23,660 nucleotides of DNA from the NCBI GenBank assembly GCA_964345005.1, contig CAYFPQ010000046.1, positions 1 through 23,660 on the forward strand, read 5' to 3'. Both the position numbers and the translations under genes were made by a program. The notes under the pieces were generated by a model. The model ran no database searches. It saw nothing but the letters and a program-made list of their open reading frames with translations, and was not told where the DNA came from. The stretch comes from JABMPJ01 sp964345005. GTDB lineage: Bacteria > Verrucomicrobiota > Kiritimatiellia > UBA8416 > JABMPJ01. Shown here one piece after another: positions 7,102-15,698 of the stretch (positions are counted from its first letter, which is position 1; every line of letters starts with the position of its first letter).

Positions 7102-8073
7102 CTAATCCCCATACCCATCCGGATGCGCCACGTGCCAGTTCCAGGCACTCGAGATAATCGTCTCCAACTCCGGGTACTGCGGCTCCCAGCCAAAGACACC
7201 GCGTGCGCGCGAAGCATCGGCGACGAGCCGGTCCGGATCCCCCGCCCGGCGCTCGGCTATTTCGGCCGGGATGGCGTGACCCGTGACGTTGCGCGCGGTT
7301 TCCACGATGTCCTTTACCGAGTAGCCCGTACCGTTACCCAGATTAAACGGGCCGGATGCATCGGAAGTCACCGCCAGGATATGCGCCTGGGCCAGGTCGA
7401 CAATGTGGATGTAGTCGCGCACGCAGGTACCGTCGGGCGTATCGTAGTCGTCGCCGTACATGAATACCTTGTCCCGCTTGCCAAGAGCGACCTGGAGCAC
7501 GATGGGGATGATGTGCGTCTCGGGCTCATGGTCTTCGCCGAACTTTTCGGTGGCCCCACAGGCGTTGAAGTAACGTAAATAGACGGCCTGCATACCGTAG
7601 ATATCGCGGTACCAGTTCAGCACCTTCTCGAACCCCAGCTTCGATTCGCCGTAGGGGTTGGTGGGTGACTGCGGCTCCGTCTCGCTGATCGGAACCTGCT
7701 CGGGCTGGCCATACGTGGCACAGGTCGACGAAAACACAATTCTTCCGACATCCGCCTGCAGCATGGCGGAGGCGAGATTGATGCCGCCCTGCAAGTTGTT
7801 CTCGAAGTACATCTCCGGACTGGTCATCGATTCCGGAACCAACGCGTAAGCGGCAAAATGCATGACAGCGTCAGGGGCCACATCGACCATGGCGGCAGCA
7901 ATGGATTCCGCATCGCGGAGATCCCCTTCAATCAGACCGGCACGGTTGTCAACCGCGCCGCGGTGACCGCGCTCGAAGTTGTCGAAAACAACCACCTCGT
8001 GTCCCTGGTCCAGCAGCTGCTCAGTGGTAACGCTGCCGATATACCCGGCCCCGCCTGTAACCAGCATCTTCAT
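7102..8073 (-). CDS. galE: UDP-glucose 4-epimerase
   Basis: Interconverts UDP-glucose and UDP-galactose with bound NAD, supplying sugars for polysaccharide or lipopolysaccharide. The protein is 323 aa. An N-terminal Rossmann motif, TGGAGYIGS, lies at 6-14. The catalytic Ser/Thr region is FSSTCATYG near 114-122 and the Tyr-x3-Lys pair is Y141/K145 in NPYGESK. The substrate-binding segments YFNACGA and RRAGDPDRLVAD follow. I start at ATG 8073 (MKMLVTGG), with AGAGAGG 7-10 nt upstream; a longer frame to 8139 only reads through the hairpin spacer. It lies on the same strand as lpxD and pncC, but a structured repeat bounds it on each side, so its co-transcription with them is uncertain. Other epimerases of the family (UDP-GlcNAc) cannot be excluded. 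Confidence 0.96.
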   Translation of the reverse strand: MKMLVTGGAGYIGSVTTEQLLDQGHEVVVFDNFERGHRGAVDNRAGLIEGDLRDAESIAAAMVDVAPDAVMHFAAYALVPESMTSPEMYFENNLQGGINLASAMLQADVGRIVFSSTCATYGQPEQVPISETEPQSPTNPYGESKLGFEKVLNWYRDIYGMQAVYLRYFNACGATEKFGEDHEPETHIIPIVLQVALGKRDKVFMYGDDYDTPDGTCVRDYIHIVDLAQAHILAVTSDASGPFNLGNGTGYSVKDIVETARNVTGHAIPAEIAERRAGDPDRLVADASRARGVFGWEPQYPELETIISSAWNWHVAHPDGYGD

Positions 8074-8104
8074 GCTTCGGCCTCTCTGTACCCGTGGCTT
8101 ATCC

Positions 8105-8172
8105 CGGCTCGCCCGGAGAGCTCGCCCTACCTCACCCACGACCAGGTAGGGCGAGCTGTCCCCAGCGAGCCG
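8105..8172. repeat. GGTAGGGC hairpin element, copy 2
   Basis: A perfect 14-bp stem, AGCTCGCCCTACCT at 8119-8132 with its complement at 8144-8157, has an 11-nt loop. It is enclosed by an outer 8-bp stem, CGGCTCGC at 8105-8112 with GCGAGCCG at 8165-8172. It starts 5 nt past the lpxD stop codon. Core strings CGGAGAGC and GCCCTACC are shared with the copy at 7007-7082. Confidence 0.9.
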
Positions 8173-8177
8173 CTCGA

Positions 8178-9206
8178 CTATTCTTGCTTCAACTGCTCAA
8201 TTGCCTGCTCAAGATGTTTCACCCTTCGCATCAACTCCGGCAGGCGCTCCTCCGCGGCGCGGATACGCTTCCATGTCATGTGAGGACGACCGAAGAAGCC
8301 CATCATGACGGTTCCGGGCTCCACGTCTTTGACCACAGCCGAATTACCACCGATAATAGAGCCATCCCCGATCGTGATATGCCCACCGGCACTGGCCTTG
8401 CCTGCCATCTGAACATTCTTCCCAATGACCGTGCTCCCCGCCACACCGGATTGTCCGGCCATAGCCGTATTCTCACCGACAACCGAGTTGTGGGCAACCT
8501 GGACAAGGTTATCGATCTTCGCGCCGTTCTCGATGGTGGTGCGTCCAAAACGACCACGGTCAATGGCGGTGCAGGCGCCTACCTCTACGTCGTCACCCAC
8601 TTCCACGATACCGACCTGCGGAATCTTCACCCAACGCCCATCCTCCTGCCGGTCGTATCCGAATCCGTCGCTACCGATAACCGCACTGTCATGGATAATT
8701 GTCCGCGCACCGATGATACAGCCCTCGCGTACGGAGACATGGGCGTGCAGAACACTGTCTGCGCCAACACGAGCCCCTGCGCCAAGGTAGCAGGCGGCCA
8801 CGAGCACGGCGCCCTTCCCTATCGCGACACCTTCCTCCAGGACGCAAAGCGGGCCGACACAGGCGTTTTCGCCAATCTCGACACCATCGGCCACCACGGC
8901 GGAGGGATGGACCCCTGTTTCAGCGCCCGGGTATTCCGGCGCGAGCGCAAGGGCTATATGAGTCATGGCCGCATCCGGGCTCTCTACGCGGATAACCGGG
9001 CACGGGCTGTTGCCTTCCCAATCGTTGCGAACCAAGACCGCCGCGGCCTTTGTGTCGGCAAGCATTGCGGCGTATTTGTGGTCCGAAAGAAGGGACAGAT
9101 CGCCGGGCCGCGCTTCGCGCAGTCCAGCCAGGCCGGTGATCTCGGTTCTCTCATCACCTTCTACAGCGCCACCGACCAGTTCCGCAATCTCGGCTACTGT
9201 TTTCAT
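8178..9206 (-). CDS. lpxD: UDP-3-O-acyl-glucosamine N-acyltransferase
   Basis: Third committed enzyme of lipid A synthesis. It adds the second acyl chain to UDP-3-O-acyl-glucosamine from acyl-ACP. The protein is 342 aa. The N-terminal uridine-binding domain (1-100) starts MKTVAEIAELVGG. A left-handed beta-helix of hexapeptide repeats spans about 100-300, with catalytic His239 in QVAHNSVVGEN. A C-terminal alpha-helical coil ends KHLEQAIEQLKQE. The ATG at 9206 has GAGGTG 5 nt before it; an in-frame TTG at 9239 would add 11 residues without similarity. In many Gram-negatives it follows bamA and skp directly; here a 405-nt spacer with an inverted-repeat element intervenes. It proves an outer membrane with lipid A-type synthesis. 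Confidence 0.97.
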   Translation of the reverse strand: MKTVAEIAELVGGAVEGDERTEITGLAGLREARPGDLSLLSDHKYAAMLADTKAAAVLVRNDWEGNSPCPVIRVESPDAAMTHIALALAPEYPGAETGVHPSAVVADGVEIGENACVGPLCVLEEGVAIGKGAVLVAACYLGAGARVGADSVLHAHVSVREGCIIGARTIIHDSAVIGSDGFGYDRQEDGRWVKIPQVGIVEVGDDVEVGACTAIDRGRFGRTTIENGAKIDNLVQVAHNSVVGENTAMAGQSGVAGSTVIGKNVQMAGKASAGGHITIGDGSIIGGNSAVVKDVEPGTVMMGFFGRPHMTWKRIRAAEERLPELMRRVKHLEQAIEQLKQE

Positions 9207-9313
9207 GGCTTCACCTCGCCCTGTTCCCGGTTCTGTCAAGAGTCTGCCCCGGTTGTTGGGCCAATCAACGTTTCGTTAAGCACTTGCGACTGTTGAGCTG
9301 TTCTCCCCCATTT

Positions 9314-9552
9314 TCAATATCCAACAGCCAACAAGGAATATCCAATTCCCAAGGTGAGAGGCGCTACCGCGCCTTACTTCTCTTGGCCGTCTCGACGCTC
9401 CTGAAATAGGATGGCTATCAACTCGTCTCTTTCCTGTGGAAGCGGCGCTATCAGAGGCGCGAACTTGACCATCTTCGCCTTCGCGATGATCTTGCAGATC
9501 GAATTCTCTTTCCCTGGGAATTGGATATTCCTTGTTGGCTGTTGGATATTGA
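9314..9552. mobile_element. MITE-like element with 38-bp perfect inverted ends
   Basis: The ends at 9314-9351 and 9515-9552 are exact reverse complements over 38 bp, starting TCAATATCCAACAGCC. The 163-bp interior has a small GGCGC/GCGCC hairpin and no transposase. On the minus strand one frame reads AKMVKFAPLIAPLPQERDEL then IAILF before a stop. This resembles the C-terminus of small four-helix-bundle (S23/IVS-like) proteins, but it is short and this is only a suggestion. No clear target-site duplication is visible; GTTCTCC at 9300 and 9554 is not flush with the ends. It lies in the 405-nt skp-lpxD spacer, which holds no gene. Confidence 0.75.
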
Positions 9553-9611
9553 GGTTCTCCTGTTTTCGCTACTTCTTATTGAGCTTTTGAAAGTGCCCTG
9601 TTCCCGGCTCG

Positions 9612-10220
9612 TCAGTCGTCCTTCCGAAGCTCCTGGATTTCCTTCATGATCATGTCGGTAATATCCAGCTTTTCTTCGTGGAAAACCACCATGCCGGAAC
9701 CGCCAACCCCTACAGCGGACTTGTCAATAACGAGCGACAGATCCTTCTTGGCGGCTACACGCGCCACTAGCTTCTGAACGGCTCCTTCGACCAGCTTGTG
9801 CATCCGGAGCTTCTGGTCGTTCATTTCGCGTTGACGCTCCATGAGGCGCTGGCCGATCTCCTTCTCCATGCCCTGGAGTTCTTTGAGCTGTTCCGCCAGA
9901 TCTTCTTGTCGCGCTTCGCGCACAGTCTCGCTCACGGCCGGGTCCGCGGCAGCACGTCGAGCAGCGACGAAGTCTCTCTGTTTCTCTTCCAGCGTCTCCA
10001 CCATCGCGTTCTTCTCGCTCTCAAGCTCCGCAAACTGGTCACGCAGGATTTCCCGATTCACGTCGGACTTCGGGTGTGCCTTCACCAGCTGGTCCATGTC
10101 CACCACGGCCAATCCCGCTGCCGCGGCCGTCATCGCACTCGCAAGAAAGACACTCACCAGAACCGTCATGATCTGTTTCCCGCTCCGACATCCGTCGGGG
10201 TTTCCGCTTCGCTCCAACAT
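9612..10220 (-). CDS. skp: Periplasmic chaperone, Skp/OmpH family
   Basis: Predicted periplasmic chaperone holding unfolded outer-membrane proteins on the way to BamA. The protein is 202 aa, slightly longer than Escherichia coli Skp. A signal peptide with hydrophobic core TVLVSVFLASAMTAAAAG lies near residues 18-36. The OmpH start motif LAVVDMDQLVKAHP follows, then a long charged coiled coil rich in Glu, Lys, Gln and Arg. A C-terminal segment reads LSLVIDKSAVG...DITDMIMKEI. The ATG at 10220 has an ideal AGGAGG ribosome site that overlaps the bamA stop codon. This choice is better than the longer frame to 10247. It is the last gene of the prs-to-skp operon. Confidence 0.92.
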   Translation of the reverse strand: MLERSGNPDGCRSGKQIMTVLVSVFLASAMTAAAAGLAVVDMDQLVKAHPKSDVNREILRDQFAELESEKNAMVETLEEKQRDFVAARRAAADPAVSETVREARQEDLAEQLKELQGMEKEIGQRLMERQREMNDQKLRMHKLVEGAVQKLVARVAAKKDLSLVIDKSAVGVGGSGMVVFHEEKLDITDMIMKEIQELRKDD

Positions 10221-10230
10221 CCCGTACCTC

Positions 10231-12677
10231 CTAGTAGTCATAGCCAATCCAAATGGCCCAGTTATCGGTATCCGTCAGCTCGTCGTCCGCCTCAACATCC
10301 CACGCGCGATCGATTCGGATAGGAAATCCCGGCATGTCGAGGCGCAACCCAATACCCGCGCCCGATGCCAGGGTACTGTCGTCAAAGTCATAGGAGTCGC
10401 GCCACACGCCGCCGATGTCATAGAACGCCGCGATGCGTACACCTTCCACCAGGGGGATGGTGTACTCCACGTTGGCCACCGCAAGGCTCTGTCCACCCAC
10501 GGGGCGATACCTGATAAGCGACTCCGGGTCAGTCGGCACTACCTTCGGCCCCACGTCACGGTAGTCGAAACCGCGAATCGTCCTGCCGCCGCCCGCAAAC
10601 AGACGCTCGGAGATGGGCACTTCATCGGTGTCGCCATATCCCTCCACCGTTTCGTAGCGCCCCTTGATACTGAGGACGTGATCCCACCAGAGCGGAACAT
10701 AAAGCGCCGTGCGGGCACCTACACTGTACACATCGGTATCGAATCCAAAGGGGCCGCCGGAGATGCGCCCGAACACGCTGGCACGCAGGCCGCGTGTGGG
10801 AATAAATGGGTTGTTGCGCGTATCGTGCGTAAGCGTGGTCTTGAACGTGCTCTTCAGCGTGTCATCTTCACGCGCAAAGCTGTATGTCTCATCGGGCGAG
10901 TCGGTATAAACGTACTCGTTGGTGTCGGCCACGTCCGTGATAACCGTTTCCTCAAGCGCGTAGCGGAAACTGATGCGGTTGGCGCCGGGCAGTGCTTTGC
11001 TGAGCGACACGGCCGCGCCCGTGCGCTTCAGATCGTAGTCGGTGTAGTTGAGGTCGGTCCTATACACATCTGTTCCCAGCGAAAGCTTGCGGTTGAGGAA
11101 CCAGGGCTCTACGAACGACAGCTTGTAGTCGCGCCGCTCGGACCCGAACTGGGCACGCAGGTTGAGCTTCTGTCCGCCACCGGTAAAAGGCCATCCTCGA
11201 ATATCGAAGTTGCCCATCGACACCTCGACGAAACCGATGATGTTATCGATGCTGGAGAACCCGGCCCCCACGAGAAACTGCCCGGTACCGCTCGTCTTCT
11301 CCTCGACCTCGAAGACTACGTCTTCCCGGTTTGGCACGGCTGTTTGCTGCTCATATCGCCGCACGGAAGAGAAGTAGCCGAGATTCATGAGTCGGCGTTC
11401 ACTGCGCCGGGCCTTTACCGCGTTGAGCACGTCGCCCGGATGCAGCAACAGCTCGCGCCGGNNNNNNNNNNGCCCAGGCGATTCAGGGCGTCGCGGCTCT
11501 TCTTGAGATCCGTCCCCGAGAATCGCTCCTGCTCGTGCACCTTGAGCTCGCGCCGGATGACCTTGTCTCGCGTACGCGTGTTGCCGCGGATACGGATGTT
11601 GCCAACCTGTATCAGCTCGCCTTCGCTGACGGCAAAGGTAACGGCTACGGTGTTGGCTGCGGGATCCGACTCGAGCAACGGGCGAACACGCGCACGGGCG
11701 TACCCGCGACTCCCGTAGAAATCGCGAATCCTCTGGGCTGTGCCCTGGATCAGCTTGGAGGAAGCGGTGACACCGGGACGCGCAACAACCAACGCCTTGA
11801 CCTCCGCCTGGGGGAATATCTCGACGCCGGTCACGTCTATAGAGCCGAAACGATAGGTTTCGCCCTCATGAATCCTCACCACGATGGTCTGACGCCCTTT
11901 GTCGTCCAACTCCACGGAAGGATACTCGATCTCGACATCCAGGAAACCGCGCTCACGGTAGACGTTGCGCACGGCCAGCCGCATAGACTCGAGTTCGTCG
12001 CCGGAGTAGCGTCGCTTGCGAAATAGCCACAGCGGGCTCCAGTGCGAAGGGCGGCGGATGGCACGGCGCAAGTCGCTGTAGCCGACGCGATCGTTTCCCT
12101 CGAAGCGCACGGTCTTGACCTTGGAGCGAGCGCCTGACTCGATGTGAACGGTCACTGCCGCCAGGCCCTGGTCACGGTTGACTGCTTCGATCTCCCAGCT
12201 CACCGACACATTCGGGTAGTGATCGTCGATGAAGGCCTGCCGAATGGCACGGGCGCGCACGCCAAGCGTATGGTCGTCCACACGGTCACCCACTTCCAGG
12301 TTCAGCTTGGTGCGCAGCTTGCGCGCGGGAATATGGTCGGACCCCGTGAACGCGACCGGCTTCACCAGCGTCAGCTTGCGTGCCAGGATGTAGACGAGTG
12401 CCACGCCGTCTTCACGTGCTTCAATGTCGACGTCGACCGAGCTGAACCGACCGGTGTTGAGTAGACTGCGCACATCACGCGAGATGCCCGAGCGGTCGAG
12501 AGTGTCCCCTTTGCGGATGCGTGTGTGCGCCTCAATGTAGCTCTCTTCGACCCGGCCACCACCAACATTGCGCACTTCGATGGCGACGATTGTCGAGCGG
12601 GAGCCCTCCTGCGCCAGTCCGGGCGTGAGGGCGCACACCGCCAGGAAAGCAACGAGAAAGAGGAATGCGCGTTTCAT
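10231..12677 (-). CDS. bamA: Outer membrane assembly factor BamA (contains gap)
   Basis: Central beta-barrel of the machine that inserts outer-membrane proteins. The first 402 codons (11472-12677) encode a signal peptide ending near GLAQ, then POTRA modules 1-4. A fifth starts at VGNIRIRGNTRTRDKVIRREL and breaks off at LNRLG before a 10-N gap at 11462-11471. After the gap the frame resumes as RRELLLHPGDVLNAVKARRS and ERRLMNLGYF. That is a second POTRA-like unit of the same type, followed by the barrel starting near EEKTSGTGQFLVGAGFSS and ending in the aromatic C-terminus GYDY. The barrel contains RLFAGGGRTIRGF, the lid-loop RGF motif. The gap must therefore hide roughly 45 or more codons unless the assembly is wrong. 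The start codon overlaps the dnaB stop as ATGA, with GGAGGA just upstream. Confidence 0.95.
11462..11471. other. Assembly gap (10 N) inside bamA
   Basis: Ten Ns between LNRLG and RRELLL. The sequence on both sides belongs to similar POTRA units, so a repeat may have stopped the assembler. The real size is unknown and probably well over 100 nt. Confidence 0.9.
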
Positions 12678-14098
12678 TCGTCCTCCGGCTCCATTCCGCC
12701 GAAATCGTCGACCCCGCGCGCACGATCGCGAAAACGTGTGTACTCTTCCTCGAAGTTCAGTTCCACCTCGCCGGTCGGACCGTTACGATGCTTGGCAACA
12801 TCGACAATGGCGAGCAGCCTGTCCTCGTGCTGGTCGTCATCCGGGTAGCGACAGGGCCGACGCAACATGAAGACCACGTCGGCATCCTGCTCGATGGCGC
12901 CCGAGTCACGGAGGTCGGAGAGTTTGGGCTTGCCGGTCTTGTCGCGCTGTTCGGGGGCACGACTGAGCTGACTGAGAACCAGAACCGGAACACGCAGTTC
13001 CTTGGCCATAGCCTTGATGTTACCCGATATCTGGGAGGTCTCGATCTGGCGTCCCTGACGAGCGTACTCTTTGGAATGCATGAGCTGGAGGTAGTCGATC
13101 ACGATCAGCTCAATATCGTGTTTCTTCCGCATGCGCCGCGCACGAGCACGCAGTTCGAGAACATCGAGACCGCCGGTATCGTCCAAGAAGATCGGGGCCT
13201 TGTTGAGCACCGATGCGGCCTGCACCAGTTTGCCGTGGTCGACCTTGGAGACATACCCCTTCTGGATCTTGTGCGACGGCACACCGGCGTGCGAGCACAG
13301 CATGCGCATGGCCAAGGCGTCGTACGACATTTCCAGGCTGAAGATGCCGACGGGATGGGACTTACCCTCGGGGTCCAGCTTGCCCAAAGCGATGTTCTCG
13401 GCAATGTTCATGGCCAGCGAGGTCTTACCCATGGAAGGACGCGCCGCCAGAACAATCATTTCACCTGGGCGCAGGCCCATCGTGATGCGGTCGAGGTTCT
13501 CGAAACCGGTCGAAAGCCCGGTTACGCCCTTGCCGGTCTCAAGGATGACGTCCACGTGGGACATCGTCTCCTTCACGGCGGTTGACCAGGGGGTTACGCT
13601 GCCGTAGCGCTGTTCGTTGATATCGAGAAAGTTCTGCTCAACTGTGCTGAGAAGCTGGTCGGCGCTGTCCACCGCCCCGTAGCACTCTGTCTCGGCGGCA
13701 CGTGCGCAGTTGATGATGCGCCGCAGGAGATGCTTCTGGTAGACGATATCGATGTAGTACTCGGCATGGGCAGCGGTCGGAGTAGAGTCGATCAACTGGT
13801 TCAGCGCCGACACCCCGCCCACGCCGTCGAGCTTCCCGGCATCACGGAGTTGCTCGGAAACGGTCAGAACATCGATGACACGGTTCTGGCCATGCAAACC
13901 CAGCATGGCCTCGAACACGGTTCGGTGCACCGGGGCGTAGAAGGACTCTTCGTCCAGCCGGTGCTCGATGCAGATATCCATGACGCGCACGGCATCGAGA
14001 AGAATCGACCCCAGAACGCCTTTTTCAGCTTCTTCGCTATAGGGCGGCACACGGTCTGCCGGGACCGTCGGCGCGGTCGAAGAAGCTGCTGTAACCAT
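12674..14098 (-). CDS. dnaB: Replicative DNA helicase DnaB
   Basis: Hexameric 5'-3' helicase that unwinds DNA at the replication fork and recruits primase. The length of 474 aa is normal. The N-terminal domain (about 20-120) begins PPYSEEAEKGVLGSILLD. The RecA-like motor domain has Walker A ARPSMGKTS at 219-227 and Walker B LIVIDYLQLM at 331-340. The DnaB signatures GLSTGFENLDRIT, IFSLEMS, LSQLSRAPE and SDLRDSGAIEQDADVV all follow. No intein is present. The gene starts 5 nt after rplI and ends in an ATGA overlap with bamA, so translation of the two is probably coupled. The rplI-dnaB junction is widespread; dnaB-bamA coupling is less usual. Confidence 0.98.
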   Translation of the reverse strand: MVTAASSTAPTVPADRVPPYSEEAEKGVLGSILLDAVRVMDICIEHRLDEESFYAPVHRTVFEAMLGLHGQNRVIDVLTVSEQLRDAGKLDGVGGVSALNQLIDSTPTAAHAEYYIDIVYQKHLLRRIINCARAAETECYGAVDSADQLLSTVEQNFLDINEQRYGSVTPWSTAVKETMSHVDVILETGKGVTGLSTGFENLDRITMGLRPGEMIVLAARPSMGKTSLAMNIAENIALGKLDPEGKSHPVGIFSLEMSYDALAMRMLCSHAGVPSHKIQKGYVSKVDHGKLVQAASVLNKAPIFLDDTGGLDVLELRARARRMRKKHDIELIVIDYLQLMHSKEYARQGRQIETSQISGNIKAMAKELRVPVLVLSQLSRAPEQRDKTGKPKLSDLRDSGAIEQDADVVFMLRRPCRYPDDDQHEDRLLAIVDVAKHRNGPTGEVELNFEEEYTRFRDRARGVDDFGGMEPEDE

Positions 14099-14103
14099 GC
14101 TGT

Positions 14104-14553
14104 CTATTCCTCAACCACCCAAACCTTGACCGTGGCCTCGACTTCGGGGTGAAGATACACGGGCACGTCGAACGTACCCAGTTCCTTGATATGCTCATCA
14201 AGAACAACCTGGTGACGGTCGATCTCGATGCCTTGCCCCTTCAGGGCATCGGCGATATCGGACTCACTGACCGATCCATAAAGCTGCTCGCCTTCGCCAA
14301 CCTTCACCGCGATGGTGCAGGATGCAGCGGCGACTTGCTTCGCGAGTTCCTGCGCCCCTGCCACGGCATCGGCCTGCTCCTGTTCGCGTTCGGCCTGGAT
14401 CTTGACCAGACGGCGGCGCGTGGCCTCCGTTACCGGTGCGGCCAGGTCGCGCGGCAGCAGGTAGTTGCGCGCGTAACCATCGGCCACGGTCACAACGTCG
14501 CCATCTTTTCCCAAGCCGTCTACCACGGCCATCAACAAAACTTCGGTTGCCAT
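14104..14553 (-). CDS. rplI: 50S ribosomal protein L9
   Basis: Component of the large ribosomal subunit that bridges toward neighbouring ribosomes. The protein is 149 aa. The N-terminal domain carries the L9 signature VDGLGKDGDVVTVADGYARN then YLLPRDLA. A long central helix (about 45-75) is rich in Arg, Glu and Gln. The C-terminal domain ends VYLHPEVEATVKVWVVEE. A GAGGAGAA ribosome site lies upstream of the ATG at 14553. It sits 14 nt after rpsR and 5 nt before dnaB. Confidence 0.98.
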   Translation of the reverse strand: MATEVLLMAVVDGLGKDGDVVTVADGYARNYLLPRDLAAPVTEATRRRLVKIQAEREQEQADAVAGAQELAKQVAAASCTIAVKVGEGEQLYGSVSESDIADALKGQGIEIDRHQVVLDEHIKELGTFDVPVYLHPEVEATVKVWVVEE

Positions 14554-14567
14554 CTGCGTGTTCTCCT

Positions 14568-14813
14568 CTAGGGAAGCAATCCCATCGTACGTGCCCGGCG
14601 GATACTGCGCTTGATCTGGCGCTGCTGCTTGGCGCTGGCACCGATGGTGCGCGCGGGCAGGATCTTGCCGTGATCGGTCATAAACTTGCTCAACAGTTCG
14701 TAGTCCGTGGACTTGATTTCCTTTACGCCCTCGAGGTGGCGTGCTGCCTTGGAGGCGCCACGGTCATTATTGCGCCGCCTGCCGCCCCGTCTTGGTTTCA
14801 TCTTCCTGGCCAT
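14568..14813 (-). CDS. rpsR: 30S ribosomal protein S18
   Basis: Small-subunit protein that binds 16S rRNA together with S6. The length of 81 aa is typical. The family core STDYELLSKFMTDHGKILPA followed by RTIGASAKQQRQI and the end RRARTMGLLP are clear. The N-terminal basic tail MARKMKPRRGGRRRNN lacks the CxxC zinc pair found in some S18 forms. It lies 19 nt after ssb and 14 nt before rplI, in the conserved rpsF-ssb-rpsR-rplI order. Confidence 0.98.
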   Translation of the reverse strand: MARKMKPRRGGRRRNNDRGASKAARHLEGVKEIKSTDYELLSKFMTDHGKILPARTIGASAKQQRQIKRSIRRARTMGLLP

Positions 14814-14832
14814 TGTTACTCCTTACTCTCCC

Positions 14833-15333
14833 TTAAAACGGCAAGTTCTCGTCATCTCCCAAACTCTCAGCTCCCGCCGGCGGGGGCTGTGGTGCAGGCT
14901 CCGGGGCAGGCGCCGCGGGCGCAGCTGCAGGTGCGGGTGCAGCGGCAGCGGCAGGTGCAGACTGGTAAGTGCCTTGTCCGGCACCCCCATTGCCTTGGCC
15001 TTGCGGACGGCCGCCCAGGAACTGTACGCGATTGGCGCGCACCAGCAGGCGACTGTGCTTCTGTCCGTCCTTCTCCCACTGGTCGTACTTCAGGCTGCCC
15101 TCAACCATGACCTGGGATCCCTTTTGCAGGTACTGCCCGCAGGTTTCGGCCTGGCGGCCCCACACAACAACAGACACGTAGCAGACCTCTTCGTGGTCCT
15201 GCCCGTCGCGACCCTTGTAGCGGCGGTTGATCGCCATACGCAGGTCACCCACGGCATCGCCCGATGGTGCATAGCGCACCTCAGGATCGGCTGTGAGGTT
15301 CCCCATCAGGAATACGCGGTTGAGATCAGCCAT
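14833..15333 (-). CDS. ssb: Single-stranded DNA-binding protein
   Basis: Coats single-stranded DNA in replication, repair and recombination. The protein is 166 aa. The OB fold occupies about 1-105, starting MADLNRVFLMGNLTADPEVR. A flexible linker rich in Gln, Gly, Ala and Pro follows, with an AAAAAPAPAAAPAAPAPEPA-type low-complexity run. The acidic C-terminal tip is DDENLPF, the docking tail for partner proteins. ATG at 15333 is chosen because the conserved fold starts there and GGAGGAGG lies 10 nt upstream. It overlaps the 3' end of rpsF by 8 nt, so translation is likely coupled. A longer frame to 15438 is an artefact within rpsF. Confidence 0.97.
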   Translation of the reverse strand: MADLNRVFLMGNLTADPEVRYAPSGDAVGDLRMAINRRYKGRDGQDHEEVCYVSVVVWGRQAETCGQYLQKGSQVMVEGSLKYDQWEKDGQKHSRLLVRANRVQFLGGRPQGQGNGGAGQGTYQSAPAAAAAPAPAAAPAAPAPEPAPQPPPAGAESLGDDENLPF

Positions 15334-15685
15334 CGACGACGACCTCCTCCATCGGAGCTTCCGCAGCCGCTTCTTCCTCGGCCGCGGCGCCCTCGGGCTC
15401 CGCCACGAGGATCTGCGCACGGAAAAGGTCGTCGACAAGCTTCAGGCGCCCGCGCAGCGCGTCCACGCTGGTCGGCTCAAGCTCGCAACGAAGGGTCATG
15501 TAGATCCCCGCGTCCTTCTTCTTCATCGGCCGCGCAAACACACGCTCGCCCATCGGCTGTTTGGAAACTACCTGGCCGTTCAGCCGACCGATTTCGTCGT
15601 CGATCCGTGTCAGCACATCGCCCAGTGCCTCCTCGTCCAGCGAGGTCGGAAAAATGCAAATCATATCGTACGTCTTCAACGCCAT
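15326..15685 (-). CDS. rpsF: 30S ribosomal protein S6
   Basis: Small-subunit protein that binds 16S rRNA with S18. The protein is 119 aa. The core starts MALKTYDMICIFPTSLDEEA and includes RIDDEIGRLNGQVVSKQPMG then ERVFARPMKKKDAGIYMTL. The C-terminal tail is unusually acidic and Ala-rich (EGAAAEEEAAAEAPMEEVVV), a feature shared with several S6 proteins. AGAGGAAG lies directly upstream of the ATG at 15685; an extension to 15727 is not supported. It starts 13 nt after pth and its last 8 nt overlap ssb. Confidence 0.97.
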   Translation of the reverse strand: MALKTYDMICIFPTSLDEEALGDVLTRIDDEIGRLNGQVVSKQPMGERVFARPMKKKDAGIYMTLRCELEPTSVDALRGRLKLVDDLFRAQILVAEPEGAAAEEEAAAEAPMEEVVVDG

Positions 15686-15698
15686 CTTCCTCTGCTCC

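Noticed and set aside
9207..9239. TTG-started extension of LpxD
   Set aside because: The extra 11 residues have no family similarity, while ATG 9206 has a GAGGTG ribosome site and matches the LpxD N-terminus.
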